Origin: Aporrectodea caliginosa
Lineage: Eukaryota > Annelida > Clitellata > Crassiclitellata > Lumbricidae
Direction: 5' to 3'
Assembly: GCA_020284085.1 (NCBI GenBank)
Contig: JACEVL010000131.1
Location: 802,479-866,478 of the forward strand
DNA length: 64,000 nucleotides
The notes beneath the pieces are model-generated. The model worked only from the letters and a program-made list of their open reading frames with translations, was not told the origin of the DNA and did no database searches. Positions 55,383-64,000 of the stretch are shown here, one piece after another (positions within the stretch are counted from its first letter, which is position 1; each line of letters opens with the position of its first letter). The translations under genes were made by a program, and so were the position numbers.

Positions 55383-56013
55383 CTAGCAGTGCTGAAGCAT
55401 AAACCCAGAGAAGGCCAAGATCATAAAGATAGTGAAAATGGCAAGAAGTGCAGGATCACGATCGAAAATAGGCCAATCGATGTGGTGGATGACTATTGCT
55501 ACCTTGGCATCACACAAACGGCAGATAGCAGCTGTGATAAAGGATAAGGATACGAATTGGGAAGGCAAACGCGAATTTTGGGAGACTGGAAAAGATATGG
55601 AAAAACAATGGATGCAGCGTGAAGATCAAGATCCGGTCATAATTATGAGGCCGTAGTGATGAGCACCCTGCACTATGGAGCAGAGACGTGGCCATTAACG
55701 GTAGCAAATAGGAAAAAACTGGAGGCAGCTGCACACCACAGATGGCAAGAAGAATTCTGCACATCTCCTGGAAAGATAAGATCACAAACAAAATCATCAG
55801 AGAAAGAACAGGGCAGGATAAGCTAGAGAACATCATCAGAAAGAAACGACTGAACTGGATGGGACACGTGGCCCGAATGAATAGTGATAGAAGAGCCAAC
55901 CAGGTGATCAACTGGACTCCGGAGGGGAAGCGTAGGAGAGGAAGGCCAAGAAAGAACTGGAACTGAACTGTTTGACTGATCTGAGGTGTCTGGAGATGAC
56001 GGTGGAGGATGCT
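55383..56013 (+). mobile_element. RTE-like LINE, reverse-transcriptase C-terminus
   Basis: NPEKAKIIKIVKMARS (55405), then decayed RIGKANANFGRL.KIWKN near 55550-55605. LHYGAETWPLTVANRKKL (55668) is followed by ARRILHISWKDKITNK (55745), RTGQDKLENIIRKKRLNWMG (55806), HVARMNSD and RRRGRPRKNWN (55930). Last is a LRCL.MTVEDA remnant (55980-56013). Several frameshifts. This is the classical RTE C-terminal order. The 3' part is interrupted at 56014. Confidence 0.8.
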
Positions 56014-56754
56014 GGTCATAGGTGACGAATTGGTCATAGGAAAACTGGTCGATGTTCAATCAATTGGAAGGACTTGGTCAAAGGACGATTAGTAGTTTCA
56101 GTTTAACGACACTGTGATAACAACGATCATTAGCGTCGCCCGCCTCCTTTTCCAGGCTTGGGACTGGCATTGCCTGAGTTCGAGTACATAACTTATTTAG
56201 CATCGTCAAGTCGTTGCGTGGCCTTTCGGTGAAGTTATTTACCTCTGATCATTAAACGCTGTCTCGATTCTTATACAGTTATTTCTAAGCTGTCTCGATT
56301 CTTATGATGTCTGGGAGTAATGTCGACAACGTCGACGCTGAATCAGTGAAGCGGTAGATATCCGCGAACATCAGCCTAACTTTATCTGGTTGAATCTTAC
56401 GTATAGCATTGGCATTCAGTGTTTCACGGAATCTTTGGTCGCGAGGGACGTTGAAGTCGACCCTCGAAATGATAATTAGCAGATTACAATACGTACAAGT
56501 GTATTATTTCGACCAAACGTTAAGTTCTTTGAAGTGAGTTGATCCCTGTAAGTATTACCCTAATAAGTGTCTGATTGGCACTGATTGTATTTGTCTGAAA
56601 ACGATGTATGCTACGGTGCGTTAAGCTTAAAACTAAGAATGTCCATAACTAACGACTACAACGAATTATGTCGGTTTATTAGCGGCATATGACCAATCGT
56701 CCTATGACCAATCGTCCTATGACCAATCGTCTTATGACCAATCGTCCGGATACC
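56014..56754. mobile_element. Possible TIR element F
   Basis: The left side has GGTCATAGGTGACGAATTGG, TCATAGG and GGTCAAAGGACGATTAG. The right side, inverted, starts GGTATCCGGACGATTGGTCA and continues with (TAGGACGATTGGTCA)n. GGT...ACC ends with ~15-bp repetitive arms resemble families D and E, but the flanks do not match and the interior holds RTE tails. Confidence 0.4.
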
Positions 56755-56930
56755 GACCTGAGATGCCTTGAGATGACAGTGGAGGATGCTATCGAGGTGG
56801 CGAAGGACAGGGAAGAGTGGGAAAACTGCGTTGCCCGACTGTGTGATAACAAAGATCATTAGCGTCGCCCGCCTCCTTTCTCCAGGCTTGGGACTGGCAC
56901 TGTCGGAGTACATAAAGTGGTGGAGTTTAT
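56755..56930 (+). mobile_element. RTE-like LINE 3' end
   Basis: LRCLEMTVEDAIEVAKDREE then WENCVARLCDNKDH and stop, followed by a 3' tail TTAGCGTCGCCCGCCTCC, TTTCTCCAGGCTTGGGACTG. The same tail occurs at 56108-56190. RTE C-termini typically end in a D R.W. pattern like this. Confidence 0.7.
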
Positions 56931-56934
56931 CTGG

Positions 56935-57390
56935 CGATTGGATTGGATCCACAGTTTAACGGCAGCTTATGACAACATAGGCCGTTTCCGCCGACAAAGA
57001 TTAGTTTTGGCATATTACAGCTCTGAGTTATTGTTGAAGTTTAATCAAAATTAGTGATAAAACGAAGCTGCTGAAATTAAACAGTCGAATCACTGCAGTT
57101 TAAAGTTGCTGAAGGCGAGAACTGTATTATCCGTTGTTGTGAGACACATTGTGGCAGATTTAACAAGGGATCAAACACGTTTTATGCGAGCGATTGGGAT
57201 GGGATCCACAGTTTAACGGCAGCTTTTGACAACATAGGCCGTTGCCGCCGACAAAAATTAGTTTTTGGCATATTACAGCTCGAGATAATCGGTAAAAAAG
57301 TGTGTTATTTTATTTAACCACAGTTAACGTCGTCTTATGACAACAAAGGCCGTTGACGACAATACAGGAAAGATACAATTCAATGATTAA
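56935..57390 (+). repeat. Dispersed GGATCC repeat, three copies
   Basis: Copies at 56944-57022 and 57190-57282 share GGATCCACAGTTTAACGGCA, GACAACATAGGCCG and TTTTGGCATATTACAGCTC. A third, decayed copy lies at 57320-57360. Other copies: 17.5 kb (-), 46.2-46.4 kb (-), 62.5 kb (+). Confidence 0.75.
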
Positions 57391-58799
57391 AAGAAACTTA
57401 TAGCATCCGATTGACACCATCAAATGTGTCAAACGGAGCTTTACAATTTCACTAAAAATATTTCGCTAAATTTTCACTACAAGTTTGTTAATTGCGTAAA
57501 CGCATTATTAATTATGTCGTCAGTTTGCATCGTTTTGGAGGTGGATCCATTCCATATGGAGGGACCTATGCAGGCAAAGGATCTGGATTGAGCGAAGGTA
57601 AACGAATTGCTTACCCGGACTCAGTTAGTAGAAATAGTTAACAAATGGTACACAAACCAATCAAGAAGGATTCAACTACCTTATCTGGAAGCCATGTAGT
57701 AATGATGTAGTATTACTAAATGTTCAACGAACACAACATTTTACAATTTGATATTTTGAAATTTGAGAGACAACACTCGAGAGAAGCTAATTAGTTTTCA
57801 AATATAATATTTTTTATGTAAAATCCTCATTTTCTTTTCATCACGAAAAATCACAGAGTGAACGTTGTCTACTTGGCGATGGGAGGGGCCACGTCCTGTG
57901 TAAATTTCAAATGGGGGTCCATTGCCGGATTGCCCCCCCTTCTGGATCCGCCCCTGGGTGTTGGGGTCTAAGGACACCGAATGGCGAAATGATGATGACC
58001 GTAACTTTGTCTCCTTGGTCTTGCATGTGTATAGAACAAAAGTTTAACACACAAAATCCAATTATAGTAAAGCTGACTGGCCATAATAATCTCGTTGTGG
58101 CCGCTAGAGGGCCGTTGACGTCGATCTTACCTTTACATAAAACCAGTTATACAGCAGTAGCTTTTAGAGACGTCAAGTTAAACGAAAAACGCTTTTAAAA
58201 TAAGCCTAATTTCTTTTCAAAAGTGTCTCAGATACTCAGAAATTGCGTTCGAAATAAAAGACAAGAGCCACGACCTCCAGAGGCCAAACCTCACGAGTTC
58301 TGTTTTTTTCTTTCTAAGACGGATATGTTACAGTAGATGTCGGTGATTGCGTGCGATTGTCCTACACGCTGACTCCTTTAGCGCCAATCCACTTCGATAC
58401 GCAGCATGAATAAAAAAAACGACTCCTATACTATCTACAGAAGGCGTCGAAAAATGAAGAGAACCAGTGAAAGCCAATGAAATAAAGTGATAGAAGTATA
58501 GGAACAAAAATGGCGTCGCTGTTAGGCCGATAGGAACCGGAAGTGAGTCGTCTGATCGTTTTTGTAGCGCGAATATCCGTGTTTGTGGCGACCTCTGGCA
58601 CGTTTGTCCGTATTTCTTGGAAAGGGGGCGGTGCAGTTTCCACTTCTATTCCGCTCCCGAAGTCCATGCCATTTCCGCTTCCGTCTAAATCTTTAAATGA
58701 AAAACATAAACTGCGAATTGTATTGATAAATTATTGATGCAAATAAAAGATTTTATATAACAAAATAATTAAGTAATAAATCAACTATTAAAAAATTAA
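57391..58799. other. Intergenic; one hAT-like end
   Basis: At 57935-57953 the minus strand reads CAGGGGCGGATCCAGAAGG, a hAT-like terminus without a visible partner. GTGGCCGCTAGAGGGCCGTT at 58097 is a lone copy of the 60-62 kb repeat motif. Short open frames show no domains. Confidence 0.4.
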
Positions 58800-59540
58800 A
58801 TAAAGTTTGATTTTTTAAAGTCTATGATGAATTGAGTGAAAGCCGATTGGAGAACATCCAGAAGTGAAGGTCTTGGAAGAGAGAATCAATGCGACCGGTA
58901 AGAGCAAGCTGTGCACATGGGGTCCATGGACAAAGGCTGGCACAGTGGCAGATCATCCGCGTAAAGGTGGCCCGTTGACAGGTTTTTTCAGAAGAGGGCA
59001 GGAATTTCTGCTGTGTACAAAAGGTAAAGAAGTGGACCGAGAACAGAGCCCTGGGGCACCCCAAATTTTGCCATTACCCATAGAGTTTCCGAGTCTCCAC
59101 ATATAACCATTTAGGTGCGGCTAGTGAGGTAAAACCGAAGCCAAAAGAAGAGGAGGGCCTTTGAGGCCAAACGAAATCTCAAGGCGTTGCAATAAGATAT
59201 CGTGGTCAACCATGTCAAAGGCGGCAGACACATCAAAAAGAGCCAGCAGCGTAAGGTGCGATTGATCGACGGCAGAGTAGATATCATATAGAAGGAAGGG
59301 ATAGCAGAACCGTTTCAGTGGAGTGGTTAGCCCTCAAACCTGACTGACTGGGAGGGAGTAGACCAGATTGTTCAATGTATGGGAGAAGCTGCAATGAGAC
59401 GGTTTTGGAGATGAAGGAAGGGTTGGAAATGGGACGGTAGTTTTGACGAAGGTTTGGGTCAAGGTTCGGTGTCTTAAGAGAAGGGAAAACGATAGCTCGT
59501 TTCTGCGAGGCGGGAAGACATCCTTTTTTTAAGAGTGATG
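58800..59540 (-). mobile_element. L2-like LINE reverse-transcriptase fossil
   Basis: Downward on the minus strand: KRAIVFPSLKTPNLDP.LRQ.YRPISN (59490-59410), VSLQLLPYIEQSGLLPPSQS, LLALFDVSAAFDMVDHDILL (59250-59190, catalytic Asp), RLEISFGLKGPPLL, GAPQGSVLGPLLYLLYT (59055-59010) and HLYADDLPLCQPLS (58960-58920, catalytic YADD). All RT blocks 1-5 are legible, with a few frame breaks. The endonuclease and C-terminus are absent. The wording is typical of L2/CR1 LINEs in animals. Confidence 0.85.
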
Positions 59541-59789
59541 CCTTTCACTCGGCTGACGGTCCTGCACGCTGACCAGTGACCACTGACCACAGGACTGTAT
59601 CCCTCCCCAGTTCAAATTGGTGAGTTAATTAATAAATTAATTTTTACCGTTTTCACTCCACCCGTTGTAGGCCTGACGCAGTTTGTCTGCAGTAACTTTG
59701 AGTTTAAGAATCTGTTGACGGATGACGCTGGTCAGTTGGATTGGACGCCGAGTGTAGCCGCTGTCTTCTGCCACTCCCTCTCGCCTACA

Positions 59790-59945
59790 AGGATGACATC
59801 ATATCTTATATGTATCGTAAAATGTCATAATTTATTGTCTAAGATCATATCATGTTATAATTATATCATGTCATAGATCATATTGAATCATATCACTTCA
59901 TATCATAAACTGTCTTATCTCATATCTTATCATCTGTTCTGTTCT
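59790..59945. repeat. ATCATAT low-complexity tract
   Basis: Imperfect repeats of TCATATC/ATCATAT over about 150 bp. Confidence 0.7.
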
Positions 59946-59967
59946 GCTGAACTTATTTGAACAACCT

Positions 59968-59968
<1 letters not shown>

Positions 59969-59998
<30 letters not shown>

Positions 59999-60019
59999 CT
60001 GTATGTCTGTCTGTCTCTC

Positions 60020-60082
<63 letters not shown>

Positions 60083-60088
60083 TTCCTG

Positions 60089-60125
<37 letters not shown>

Positions 60126-60134
60126 CTCTCTCCT
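59969..60134. repeat. TCTG and TC microsatellite
   Basis: (GTCT)n followed by a long (CT)n and a second (CT)n. The Arg-Glu and Leu-Ser frames across it are artefacts. Confidence 0.95.
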
Positions 60135-61274
60135 TCTCGTTAGACCAAGTATTCAAACAAGAACAGTTTTAAGTGAAGAAGGAACATGAGGCGCCGGAAC
60201 ATCACTAATGAATAAAGAAAAACAATCAACAAAGGGCATAATAGGAGAGAATAGAAAGACGAATAACAACAACAAAAATGAATGAGCACCATTGTTAGAC
60301 GAAGCATTCGCTAGGTGGCACCAGCAGACTCGAGGGCATTTAGTTACTGTTTGAGGGCGCCGTGTCATAATATCACAGATGATTAACATCGCCCTCCTCA
60401 TTAATACAGGATTCAGCCTGGCATCACCCGATGGTAGGAAGTTTTCCCGAGGTTTATTGCAATTGTGTGGTCGATCTTCTCTGCGAGTGGTGGGGTGTCT
60501 ATATTGGATTAGCTAATTGCTGTTTAATGACACGGTGTCATAAAAAAGATGATAAACGTCTTCTTCCATTAACGATTTAACGTATTTTATGATAAAGTCT
60601 GTTAATTAACACGCGGTTGCGATATTTATAGAGTCTAAAAGAAGCGTGTTAAAGGTGTCTAAGACGAGACCTGTATCATCAATTCTTAAGCGACATCTTG
60701 TGGCCGCCGAGTGCCGTCAACGTCAATCTTACCCTACGAGCTGGAGGATGTCAGTGTTGGTCAAGCGATGAAAGGCATTTAGAGCCTGAAGGGAGCGTCT
60801 TAAATGCGTTTAAGGGAAGCACTAAAGTTCTATCGTTTAGCGATATTTTGTGGTTGTCAAAGTCTGTTATTGCATTTATTGCCTTATGCTCGAATTATGT
60901 GCATTTCCATTTGTATATCGACGCTCGTTTCATGACGAGAATGCGTTACCCACCCTCTCCTTTGTTACAGCCTTCGGACTGGCACCACCCGATGGTAGAC
61001 AGCTTTTCCGTTGTTTATCACCATTTTGTTGCCACCAGGGTCGTTAGCATCAACTTTATAGTACGAGTGAAAAAGTTTGGGGATTAGATTGGATTGATAA
61101 AGGCAATTGCTGAATTTATAGTGTTGGAAGAATACGTTTTAAAGGTGTTAAAGACGAGCACTCTTTGTCCATTATTCGCCCAAAAACCCAGAATCGAGTA
61201 ATACTGCATGCTGACAGTTTGGCTCGGAAAACATTTATAATACGGATGATTTACGATGTAGTTTAACGCCAGGG

Positions 61275-61405
61275 ATAGTTGCATATTTCGACTTTTATGG
61301 TATATTAGGCTTCCCTAAACCACAAAAGTGACTGCTTTGTAAACCAAAATGCGGTTAGCAATTGGCATAATAAAGGATACACTTACTTACTTACTTATTT
61401 AGCGA
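61275..61405 (+). mobile_element. LINE 3' UTR with TTAC tail
   Basis: ACCAAAATGCGGTTAGCAAT then AATAAAGGATACACTTACTT matches the tail of the LINE at 16.4 kb. The copy is severely 5'-truncated. Confidence 0.75.
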
Positions 61406-61834
61406 CATCTTGTGACTGCCCACTCCCTTTAATTGGGACCACTCATTAACTTATTTTCTAATTATATCTATACATCCAACCGTTAAACGATGCTGCGTCA
61501 TAAGAGAAATAATTACTCCCGTCATACTCCTTTAGGCAGGCTTTGGACTGGCACCACCCGATTATAGGCAGTTTTTTCTTTGTTTGTCACCATTTTATTG
61601 CCACCAGGGGCCGTTAACATCGTCCTTATAGTTTGAGTAATCAAATGGATTAATAATATAGCGATAGAGTGAGTGAGTATGGACTTTTTAACGACTAGCT
61701 GTATGGTAACAAAGACCCTTAGCGTCGCCCTCCTCCTTCTTCCAGGCTTGGGACTGGCACTGCGACTGGCACAAAGCACGCGAGGTGCAATGCACGAACG
61801 TTTCAGTGGCGGAGGTAATGTTGCCCTTGCGTAC

Positions 61835-62003
61835 TTGGTCACCGATCCTCGTCTCCGCTTGGCCAGGAGTCAGACCGGGCTGAAGCTCATCTTCCCTGGC
61901 TGGCCAGATGTCAGGATCGGCTGAAGCCCCTCGCCCCAGAGGCGTACGCATAAAGACATCCACGCCGTCGAGTGAAACTTCTGGTGCAGTTGCTCGAACG
62001 GCG
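61835..62003 (-). CDS. Candidate downstream exon of the glypican-like gene
   Basis: A non-repetitive island inside the repeat array. A pyrimidine-rich acceptor (TATATTCCCCCTCGGAG|C) ends at 62004. The frame continues in phase with the donor of the upstream exon (AG + C gives Ser), reading SAVRATAPEVSLDGVDVFMR. APEVSLD...FMR could correspond to the NPEV.LD...FIR segment that follows CWNG in glypicans, but the rest (TPLGRGASADPDIWPARE) does not resemble the family. The lower border uses a possible donor CCAA|GTACGC at 61834. This is an inference from phase and position. Confidence 0.3.
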
Positions 62004-62787
62004 CTCCGAGGGGGAATATAGCGATAGAAGACAGTTACTGAATTTATAGACTCGGAAGAATACGTTTTAAAGGTGTTCAAGACGAGCACACTTTTGTACA
62101 TTATTTGGCGACATCTTCTGGCTGTGCCCATTAACTGGGACCGCTCATTAGCTTATTTTCTAATTATATTTATATATTCATCCTTAGTGGTAGTCTCTGT
62201 TTAACGACGCTATGTCATAAGATAAATAATTAGCGTCGTCATCCTCCTTTATGCTGGCTTATAACGGGCGCCACCCGATTTTAGACTGTTTTCCTATGTT
62301 TTTGTCAGCATTTTGTGGCCGCCAAGGGCTGTTAACACCGACCTTACCCTAACAATCCCGGCGGTCCTTGCGGAGTGCATTATCGCGATTCATTGCTGAA
62401 TTTATCGTTTCGAAAGAATGCGTGTTAGAGGTGTTTAAGAAGAACACTGTATTATCCAATGTTTAGGGCATTTTGTGGCTGCAAAGGCCGAGTTTGTCGA
62501 CCTCTCATTGGATCCAGAGTTTAACGGCAGCTTATGACAACAAGGACCGTTGCGGTCGACAAAGATTGTTTTGGCATATTACAGCTCTCATGAAGTTATT
62601 TTATAAATATATATATTTCCATCGTTTGGGGTCGTTAGTGTTTTGCGACGCTGCGTCATTATAGAAACAGTTAGCGTCACTCTTCTCCTCAATCCAAAGC
62701 CTCAGACTGGCAAAACCAGGGTACGGGCAGTGGCTGTGTTTAGCTAATAGTCGGTTGGCGGCGCCAGTGAAAATGGAAATGCCTCAC

Positions 62788-63839
62788 CTCGACAAATCGA
62801 CCCCGTTCCAACAGGTGGTATCGTTGCTAGGCTCGGCGATGACGTCCCCGCATATGGATAGCGGAAGTCCATCCCAGAAGGTCCTCACTGCTTCTAGCTT
62901 CCGACCTACGTCCTTCAAGTTCCGTTCCAGCTCCGTCAAGGTCACTTCGGGGCTGCTGGGTCGCTGTTGTCTGGGCTGTTGCTTAGGTTGTTGGCGTTGT
63001 CTCGGTTGTCCTGAAACGCGTTGTTCTCGGTTCTGCTGCGACTCTGCTGGTTGTCTCTGTTGCAACCGTTGCCGCTGTCGTTGTTGCTCGACTGGAGGTT
63101 GTTCTATGTACTGATCGCTCTCCCGCGGTTGAGACAACAACGGTTGTCGCTGTTGTCCTTGTTGTTCGATTTGTGGTTCTTCTGTGTACTGGTCGCTTTC
63201 CTGTGTTTGATGCAACAGCGGTTGTCGCTGTTGTTCGTCGTATAGCTGTTGCTGCCTTGCTAGTTCTTCCTGCTGTTGCCGACGTTGTTCCTCTTGTATT
63301 CGTTCTCGTTGCCTCTGTTGTCGCCGTTGTTCTCTTGATTGGCCTGGTTGTTCTTCCCGTTGCTGCTGTTGTTGGTTTTGTCCTCTTGTCGGTTCTCCTT
63401 CTTGTTGTTGGCGGGTATTTTCTTCCTGTTGCTCTGGTTGCTGCGTTTGGTCCTCTTGTTCACCTTCCTGTTGTTCAGGTTGTCCCTCTCTCTGTTGCTC
63501 TTCCTGTTGTTGTCTCTGGCGTTGTTGTTTTCGTTGCTGTTGTCGTTGTCTTGATTTAGCGCGCGTTGTTTGAGATGAGGAGGAATTCAAAGACGATGTT
63601 GAGGAATCCGAGAAAGATGCAGAGGAGGAGGAAGAGGATGTGGACAACGGGTCGGAGGAAGAAGAGGAGGAAGAGGAAGAAGTGGAAGATGGAAAGGAAG
63701 ATGAGGATGTTGGGAAGGAGGAGGGTGGAGAGGATGAGGAGGATGGAATGGATTCCGGTGACGTCTCAGTTGAGTTGTCTAATCTATGTTCCCTCCTTTG
63801 GCGCGACTTCGACGGAGGATTCCCACAATTCTGCCTCAC
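62788..63839 (-). CDS. Glypican-like gene, internal exon with Ser- and Gln-rich insertion
   Basis: An open frame of 350 codons between an acceptor (pyrimidine tract, ATTCCAG at 63842-63840) and a strong donor GAG|GTGAGG at 62787. It starts VRQNCGNPPSKSRQRREHRL, matching the glypican VxQGCGPP segment and the following furin-type basic site (RQRR). A serine-only stretch (about residues 30-90) and then a Gln/Glu/Arg-rich stretch (about 95-300) follow. The end is LTELERNLKDVGRKLEAV, RTFWDGLPLSIC and CWNG, the conserved helical segment and W..LP..IC...CWNG block of glypicans, with both cysteines kept. Glypicans are GPI-anchored heparan-sulphate proteoglycans that modulate Wnt, Hedgehog and BMP signalling. 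Upstream exons would lie beyond 64000. The exon has no start codon of its own. Confidence 0.7.
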
Positions 63840-63929
63840 CTGGAATTCACAGGTAAGACAATTAAGAAAAACATTTCACATGTACATTTGGAAAAAGATT
63901 TCTATGAAGCGGAGTAGAAGGCGGAGTTT

Positions 63930-64000
63930 AACCCTATGACGCACACCTTCCTGGCCAACACATTTAGCACACCTGGGGTCAAATTGACCCCACCGACAAC
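63930..64000. mobile_element. Possible start of a piggyBac-like element
   Basis: TTAACCCTATGACGCACACC followed by the palindrome GGGGTCAAATTGACCCC resembles the ends at 24.64 and 26.71 kb (TTAACCC plus subterminal GGGGTC/GACCCC). It is cut by the window edge, so the other end cannot be checked. It lies in the intron upstream of the glypican-like exon. Confidence 0.4.

Larger units (their letters stand above)
60330..62760 (+). repeat. Diverged repeat array, units of about 0.4-0.7 kb
   Basis: Recurring modules in the same order. (1) ACGRCGCTGYGTCATAA then TTAGCGTC...CCTCCT and GGACTGGCACCACCCGAT (60360, 60960, 61490, 61700, 62210, 62650). (2) CACCATTTTGTTGCCACCAG then GTCGTTARCATC (60690, 61020, 61590, 62310). 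(3) GAATTTATAGTGTTGGAAG, then TTTTAAAGGTGTTAAAGACG (60630, 61110, 62040, 62400). (4) GCGACATCTTGTGGCTGCC (60690, 61400, 62105). It looks like ancient tandem or repeated insertion of one element whose module 1 resembles the RTE tail at 56.1 and 56.85 kb. It lies in presumed introns of the glypican-like gene. Confidence 0.6.

Noticed and set aside
55510..56059. 175-codon minus frame over the RTE C-terminus
   Set aside because: It is antisense to a clear reverse-transcriptase C-terminus on the + strand.
59953..60172. Arg-Glu-rich and Leu-Ser-rich open frames
   Set aside because: They lie entirely in the CT microsatellite.
63021..63559. Leucine/valine-rich, membrane-like open frames on the + strand
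   Set aside because: They are the antisense of the Gln-rich (CAG/CAA) part of the glypican-like exon. Hydrophobicity is a by-product of codon composition.
63566..63939. Arg/Lys-rich and Glu/Asp-rich + strand frames
   Set aside because: Antisense of the poly-Ser part of the same exon.

Overview
The window looks like animal nuclear DNA, probably from a marine invertebrate. It is AT-rich, coding sequence is sparse, there are no operons, and the genes have spliced-type exons. The palindrome TAGGCCTA recurs about twenty times against roughly one expected, a habit I associate with some deuterostome invertebrates, although I cannot name the species. Almost everything is a fossil bed of transposable elements. 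Only three loci look like host genes: two related C2H2 zinc-finger genes (about 40.5-43.2 kb on +, and 49.3-51.5 kb on -) and a glypican-like gene entering from the right edge (62.8-63.8 kb, -).

Layout: 0-7 kb holds microsatellites, a 60-bp minisatellite and LINE tails. 7.26-8.14 kb is a hAT-type non-autonomous element with a perfect 8-bp target duplication. 10.1-14.8 kb carries a broken hAT transposase, two reverse-transcriptase ends and a piggyBac-like element. 15.4-17.1 kb has the best-preserved LINE, followed by a dimeric tRNA-derived SINE. 17.7-18.8 kb is a Mutator-like (MULE) remnant. 20.6-21.2 kb is a 154-bp satellite joined to a copy of the zinc-finger 3' flank. 22.7-26.7 kb and 32.1-34.7 kb are deep nests of terminal-inverted-repeat (TIR) elements. 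27.2-31.4 kb holds three LINE fragments. 35.6-39.8 kb has a ZBED-type hAT remnant, another TIR element and the second dimeric SINE. 44-46 kb is LINE ends. 47.1-48.5 kb is a second piggyBac-like element containing a TIR element. 52-54 kb is another nest. 54.8-57 kb holds RTE-like LINE ends. 58.8-59.5 kb is an L2-like reverse transcriptase. 60.3-62.7 kb is a diverged repeat array lying in the presumed glypican introns.

The most interesting system is a set of TIR elements, with 8-9 bp target duplications and GGT...ACC-type or related ends, that carry the same roughly 36-bp minisatellite core (GAAGCTGGATTGATGAAA plus a spacer) behind different terminal repeats. Two families are homologous unit by unit in their interiors but have unrelated outermost ~35 bp. 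Exact duplications at both ends let me read nesting order directly: a four-level nest at 24.6-26.7 kb and a two-step nest at 32.3-33.3 kb. A MULE transposase C-terminus nearby has ends of similar TCGTCG-repeat style and may represent the mobilising enzyme.

All calls come from reading the sequence by eye. Boundaries of diverged repeats are approximate, and superfamily names rest on end motifs, target-duplication length and recognisable protein motifs, not on database searches.
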